Shown here one piece after another: positions 58,707 to 64,000 of a DNA stretch of 64,000 bases; position 1 is the first letter of the stretch, and every line of letters begins with the position of its first letter. The notes under the pieces are model-generated. The model saw nothing but the letters and a program-made list of their open reading frames with translations. It had not been told where the DNA came from and did no database searches. Position numbers and translations under genes: made by a program. This DNA comes from Bretschneidera sinensis (taxonomy: Eukaryota; Streptophyta; Magnoliopsida; Brassicales; Akaniaceae): contig CM043699.1 in the NCBI GenBank assembly GCA_023935145.1, positions 143,040,036-143,104,035 of the forward strand, given 5' to 3'.

Positions 58707-60118
58707 CTTATAGTTATTATTAAACCAGATAATATGTAATAAATATTTATGAAGTGCAATGATATTACAATAAGAACAATTAGCTTAATGGTTAAGACTT
58801 ATATTCCTACTCATTTGGGTATGGGTTATAGTCTTAAACTTGAATTTTTTTTTTAATGATTTTTATAAAACCTTCAACGGAATGTAAGTATACCCTGATT
58901 ACTGGGGTGTAAAAGGCATACGTCCTAGGCGTGGACATAAGCCCCGGAGTAAAAGCCATACGTGTAATACCCGTGCTCTTAGAGTATGGGTAAAGAAGTA
59001 ATTTGATAAAAATAACATGGAATTAAAATAATATATATGTGAAATATTTATTATTGAATAAAATAATTCTTTTAAAAAAAATAGACGCGTGGTGGTGTAA
59101 AGAAAAAGGAAAAGGAAAAGGAAAAAAAATTGAAGCGTCCAGGTGTGGAGGACAAAGGAAAAAGAAAAAGGCAAAAAAAAGGAAAAAAAAAGGGTCATTC
59201 ATCACCTGGAAATCCAGGTGTTGGCTGCATTACATGCGGTGTGACAACAATCAAAATTGGCTATGGGTAAATGGTGGCGGTTGATATTGTATATATATGT
59301 ATGTATGTATGTGTATGTGTGTGTGTGTGTGTATTAGTTTGTTCTTTTATTTATTTATTCCTTACCAAATCCTGTTTGGTTTTCTCTTTTTTTCTATTCA
59401 AACTACTCTCTTTCTTTAAAGACTTGGGGACTGAAAAAAAGGTTGAAAGAGTAAAATATTAAAGGGATTTACAAGAGAATTTTATAGAGAGTCACGAAAA
59501 GCTCTTGAAAAAACAAAAGGTAATAACGTGAATTTTATTTTTGAAATTTAGCATACATAAAATTTCTCGGAATTCAATGTGGGAATTTTCAAAGGGTGTG
59601 AATTATGGAGGAATTGATGAATAAATTTGAAATTTTAATATAAATATTATAGCAGTTGTTGATGATCAGTAATCGGAGGAAATTACTGAAAGGAGCAGGA
59701 AAGGTAAAGAGATGATCCACGGGTAGCTCTAAGTGCTATGTGGTGAGTTAGATTTACTTTAAGTAATCAAGATAAATATGAAATATATAGTGAAAATATT
59801 TGAATAAATTATTAACTTCTGATTTGAGGATAGATGAAAGTTGGTTGATGGGTATGACATGAATAATTGATATGAGAAGTAATATTATTAGAATAATGAG
59901 TCGAATTAATAATGAAGGTGATAAATGAAATTCTTGACGAGCTATGGTTGATGATTTGATATGATATATGAGGAGAAGAATTTAGTGAAATTGATCAAAT
60001 AATAATTTAAGAAGAAGTAGGATAGCTAATTTGAATGTCTGAATACATGCTTGTTTTTATATTATTGTTTATATGCATATTTCATATCATTATTCATATG
60101 CATATACATGAAATAAAT

Positions 60119-60262
60119 GAAAACCATGACAGCTAATATATGCTGGTGAGAAATGAAAACCGTGACAGTCAGTATATGTTAGTGAGAAATGAAAACCGTA
60201 ACAGCCGATATATGCTGATGAGAAATGAAAACTGTGACAGCCGGTTTATGCTGGTGATAAAA
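60119..60262. repeat. 36-bp minisatellite in gypsy LTR (unit 3)
   Basis: The same four-copy array. It has extra point changes, for example CCATGACAG in the first copy and TTTATGC in the last. Confidence 0.85.
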
Positions 60263-60877
60263 GAGCCAGGAAGGTAGCCGGTCTTAGGTAAAAATATGTT
60301 GACATGTGGGAAAACGTTCCCAATTAATAATTCATATATTGCATCTGTTTTAAATATTGATTTTATTACTGAGATGCTAAAGTGTTGTTCTTGATTGTTA
60401 ATTTATTGATAGATGAATGAGTCTCACAGAGAGACAGATATAGTGAGAAAGAAACATGAAAGTATGATATGATAAGAAATAGCTGAGTGATAAATTATAT
60501 GTTGTGAACCTCATAACGAGATAATGAGATATAATTGATAGTCTCAAGGTGAATAAATATATGAGAAGAAGAGAGTGATAAAGAATGAGGATTATGATAT
60601 GAGTAGTGATAATAAAATGCTATTATCAAATTTTATGAGATATAGATAAATGCATTTTGGAAGACCATTTATACAAATTGAATACTTATAGTAAATTTAA
60701 TTCACTGAGGTTGTGAAACTCACCCCTCATTGTTAAATAATTTCATATAACAGGTAGGACAGATAGTTTGATGAGCTAAGATTCAGACGGAGTCATTATC
60801 TGTAAGCCACGTGGTCCACATCCCCAAACTAATGAGAAAAAAATATTTGTAAATATTCATGCATATTATATTATATA

Positions 60878-61724
60878 TGTTGGGAAACCACCTTGTGATG
60901 CCCAAGTGGTGATCTTCCAAACACCTAAGTCTAGAATGACTTGTAATAATCAGAAACAGAATAGAAATCAAAGAAAAGAAAGAACACAACAATTGTTATC
61001 GAGGTTCAGCTATAGCATACGTTCCTGTGAGTTCATCCGAACTCTCTACACTAAACCAATGAGTTCTTACAAGTTACAGCAACTTCTCTCCAAGAAACCC
61101 AAGTTTTTGAAGAACCAAAGAAGAGAAGAAAGAAAGTGATAAGAACTATTACAAAGCCCTCTACCCACAATCTATGTTACTCTCTCTTTACAACCAGCCT
61201 CTCTTTTGAGAGCTATTCTAGTGCCTCTCCTGTGTTTTGTGTCTTTGCACTCTCACACTTGCACTTGAATTCTCTTGTATGATGATCACTTGTGTTTTGT
61301 TGTGTTATATGTGTTGAGATTGGAGCTAGGTGACCCTTTTATATAGTACACCACTTCTTGACCAATCTTGAAGGTCAATATCCACCCTTAGATCTTGAGG
61401 ACCAATCAACCATAGCCCTTCATCAATTCTTAGTGATCCTATGCGTTTTGAACATGCATCCACGCACCTCTCAAAAGGCTGAAGAAACTAGTCTTAGTGT
61501 GCCTAGCGCCGCGGTCCAAAACAGGGCAGGTCGCTGCTCAAGCCAAGGCACACATGCATCACTCTCTGGGCGCCGTGGCCTAGGAAGGCTGCGCGGTGGC
61601 TTGACTTGATGCTGCATTCTTCTTGACTTACTATGTGCTGAGGTGCACACTTTGTGTGTTGAGGTGCCAAGGTCTTATGAAGAACCTTTTCAAACCATGT
61701 TTAAACCTTAGACAAACACCAACA
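60878..61724 (-). repeat. Copia 3' LTR (unit 3)
   Basis: 847 bp, equivalent to 2826-3672. The partner LTR lies beyond the window. Confidence 0.9.
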
Positions 61725-61789
61725 ATCTTTACCTTGTCTAAGCGATTAAACCTGAACCCATTGTGTAGAGAACTTGGGAGCCAAACTCA

Positions 61790-62260
61790 TCTTGAGTCAT
61801 TATATCAATCGACTCCAATCCTAAGTAGTCCAAGGCAATGATTGAACTTGCTTAGAGGTAGAATTTTGGTGCCTAAAGCTGCAGGATTTTCTTCCGTGGC
61901 TATCTTGTCCATATGAATGCATTATTCTGTAACATTTTCCCGAATGAAATGATACCGAACATCCATGTGCTTTGTCCTTTCATGGAACACCGGATTCTTA
62001 CACAAGTGCAACGCACTTTGCTATCCGAATACACCACCACCTGCTCTTTCAGGACCTTCAACTCTTCCAACAACCCTTTGCACCACATAGCCTCCTTGAT
62101 GGCTTCCGTTGCCGCTATGTACTCAACCTCGGTTGTTGAGAGTGCTACCACCGGCTACAACTGAGCCTTCCAACTTATACAACATCCATTTAAGTTGAAG
62201 AAGTATGAGGTAATCGATCTTCTTTTATCTTGGTCTACCCCATAGTCTGAATCTGCAGAA
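61790..62260 (-). pseudogene. Copia RNase H remnant, unit 3
   Basis: The open frame at 61900-62151 is identical in protein to the unit 2 RNase H fragment (VALSTTEVEYIAATEAIKEA). Confidence 0.8.
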
Positions 62261-62262
62261 CC

Positions 62263-63470
62263 CTAAAGACAGATGGACTTACCCCTCTTCTCATAAACTA
62301 GCTCTACTTCTGGGCTTCCCTTTAAGTACCTCAGCAACCACTTCATCCCAAGCCAATGATCTTTTTCGGGATTACTCATAAACCTGCTAAGAACACTTAT
62401 TGCATGAGCAATGTCTGGTCTAGTGCTTACCATGGTGAACATAACTGAACCAACCGCACTAGAGTAAGGGACCTTTTCCATTTCCTTCTTCTTCGCCTCC
62501 GATCTCGGACATTGATCGCTGGAGAACTTGAAATGACCAGCAAGAGGAACCTTCACTTGTTTGTTATCTTCCATAGAGAACTTTGATATCATCTTCTCTA
62601 TGTAGAAAGACTGAGAAATCTTCAATCTGTTTCTCTCCCTTTCCTGGATTATGCTCATCCCAAGGATCTTCTGTGTATGGCCAAAATCCTTCATCTCAAA
62701 CTTCTCACTGAGTTGAGACTTCAATTCTTCTATCCTCTGTATGCTGCTCCTAACCAGCAGCATATCATCAATATAGATGAGGATGATCACCACTTCCTCC
62801 ACCTTGTACCCATTGTAGTACAAGCACAAATTATAGTAGCTTCTTATGAAACCTAAGCTAGTTACAAAGGAATAAAACCTCTTATTTCATTGTCGAGGTG
62901 ATTGCTTCAGGCCATAGAGAGATTTCTTCAATTGGGACACCAACTTTCCTACCTTCCTTTCTCATAGCCTTCGGGTTGCCTCATGTAGATGGTCTCATCA
63001 AGCTCTCCATGCAAGAACACTATCTTCACATCTATTTGCTCAAACTCTCAATCAAATTGGACCACCATAGCCAATGCTATCTGTATCGTCTTGTACTTCA
63101 CAACCAGTGAGAATATTTCAGTGAAATATATGTTTTCTCTTTGTGTGAACCCCTTTCACCACTAGCTTAGCTTTTTGTCAGACTTTATCCCTTGGGAGAT
63201 TCCCTTCTTTGATCTTGTAGATCCACCTATAATCCACAACTCTCTGTTTTTTTGGTTTGAGCGCCAATTCCCAAGAGTTGTTCTTCCTCAAAGAATCCAT
63301 TTCTTCCTCCATAGCTAGCTGCCACTTTGACGACTCCTTCCATTTCATGGCTTCCCTGTAAGTTTCTGGTTTAACCATCCCTCCTTCTATCCAAGGAGCT
63401 GCTACATTAGCATCCACAAACCCATATCTCAAAGGTGGTCTGACCACCCTCCTTCCCCAGTCCCTTGTGA
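62263..63470 (-). pseudogene. Copia reverse transcriptase remnant, unit 3
   Basis: Matches the unit 1 reverse transcriptase. The N-terminal part (63178-63447) is better preserved here, with MEEEMDSLRKNNSWEL and YRWIYKIKEG. The YIDDML motif is intact at 62263-62829. Frameshifts remain between the halves. Confidence 0.88.
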
Positions 63471-63590
63471 GCTGGTAGTCATTCTGATTTGCTGCATCAA
63501 CCCCTTATAGTTCAGCTTCCTCTTGAGTGCCCTAAGCTTGGACTTCATTAATGGACTCTACCTGGTCCAAACGCTCTTGCCTTCCTTGCT

Positions 63591-64000
63591 CTACCTGAAC
63601 TGAATTCTCTTTGATGCGATGCTCCACAAATTCTGGACTGGTTTGCTCACTAGCCCTTGCAGGGTTAGTTTTCTCCAAATAGGGAACAATAATTCATTAA
63701 AAATAACATCCCTACTTATTATGAGTTTCATTCCTTTTGGTTCTAAGGAATACAACCTATACTCCTTAACCCTATCATCATACCCTAGAAACACACATTT
63801 TCTAGACCTTGGGTTAAGTTTATCATCCTTTTGATGTGCGAATGCAGCACACCCAAAAGTCCTAAGGTTGCTTAACTCAGGGGGTTTTCCATTCCACATC
63901 TCCATGGGAGTCTTGAGCTCTAAAGCTCTAGAGGGCAACCTATTAACCAAGTATGCAGCAGCAGACACAGCTTCCCCCCAAAAATATTTTGGTAAATCGG
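63591..64000 (-). pseudogene. Copia integrase C-terminal remnant (unit 3, partial)
   Basis: Contains AYLVNRLPSRALELKTPMEM and FGCAAFAH on the minus strand, as in unit 1. A one-base loss near 63686 shifts the frame relative to unit 1, giving a different downstream peptide. The window ends inside it. Confidence 0.85.

Larger units (their letters stand above)
58092..64000. repeat. Tandem segmental duplication, unit 3 (partial)
   Basis: Third copy, matching unit 1 from its first base to about 5960, then cut by the window end inside the copia integrase region. It keeps the copia segment deleted from unit 2. It nevertheless shares several single-base variants with unit 2 against unit 1, for example TTAATGG at the tRNA-like motif and ATATA as the left copia target site. 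The array very likely continues to the right. Confidence 0.93.
58963..64000 (+). mobile_element. Solo Ty3/gypsy LTR interrupted by copia (unit 3, partial)
   Basis: The LTR starts TGTAATACCC as in the other units. The right end lies beyond the window, because the nested copia is still open at 64000. Confidence 0.85.
60878..64000 (-). mobile_element. Ty1/copia retrotransposon (unit 3, partial)
   Basis: The left LTR is 60878-61724, followed by RNase H, reverse transcriptase and part of integrase on the minus strand. The region deleted in unit 2 is present. The left target site is ATATA, as in unit 2. Confidence 0.92.

Overview
This is nuclear DNA from a flowering plant, most likely a eudicot. 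It is AT-rich, crowded with LTR retrotransposons and small non-autonomous elements, and its only intact genes encode secreted S1-type proteins (plant self-incompatibility protein homologues, SPH). A two-exon remnant of the plant complex I subunit NDUFA13 (GRIM-19) supports the assignment. I cannot name the species.

The window is a head-to-tail segmental duplication. Unit 1 is 1-30112, unit 2 is 30113-58091, and unit 3 (58092-64000) is cut by the window edge. The copies look about 99% or more identical by eye. Unit 2 is about 2.13 kb shorter than unit 1, mainly because of one 2,043-bp deletion inside a retrotransposon and partly because of microsatellite length changes.

Layout of one unit, in unit 1 coordinates. 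(a) 1-870: AT-rich DNA, an AACCC-rich small element and a GC-rich repeat. (b) 871-8981: a solo Ty3/gypsy-type LTR with a Ty1/copia (Tork/Tnt1-like) element nested in it on the minus strand (2826-8808, 5-bp target duplication GTATA). (c) 8982-11100: repeat-derived and low-complexity DNA, including a hAT-like MITE. (d) 11101-13400: the S1 cluster, with intact SPH1 (11233-11685), a broken copy (12309-12473) and intact SPH2 (12895-13347). (e) 13600-16331: AACCC-rich repeat, a foldback element, the NDUFA13 fragment and an LTR-like fragment. (f) 16332-26087: a decayed Ty3/gypsy chromovirus (Tekay/Del-like) with two roughly 2-kb LTRs, the 3' one carrying foreign insertions. (g) 26372-27247: MULE-like MITE and intact SPH3 (26804-27247). 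(h) 27248-30112: no recognised gene; contains a copia-type LTR with a primer binding site.

The six intact S1 genes (three per complete unit) share a promoter block with a TATA box about 65-75 bp before the ATG. Each has a signal peptide, four conserved cysteines and an N-glycosylation sequon near the C-terminus. They are predicted to be small apoplastic proteins. The proteins of units 1 and 2 differ by zero or one residue per pair. The retroelements are all coding-defective and act here as structural repeats. Same-orientation LTRs and the segmental duplication itself offer homology for unequal exchange, which probably drives copy-number change of the S1 cluster.
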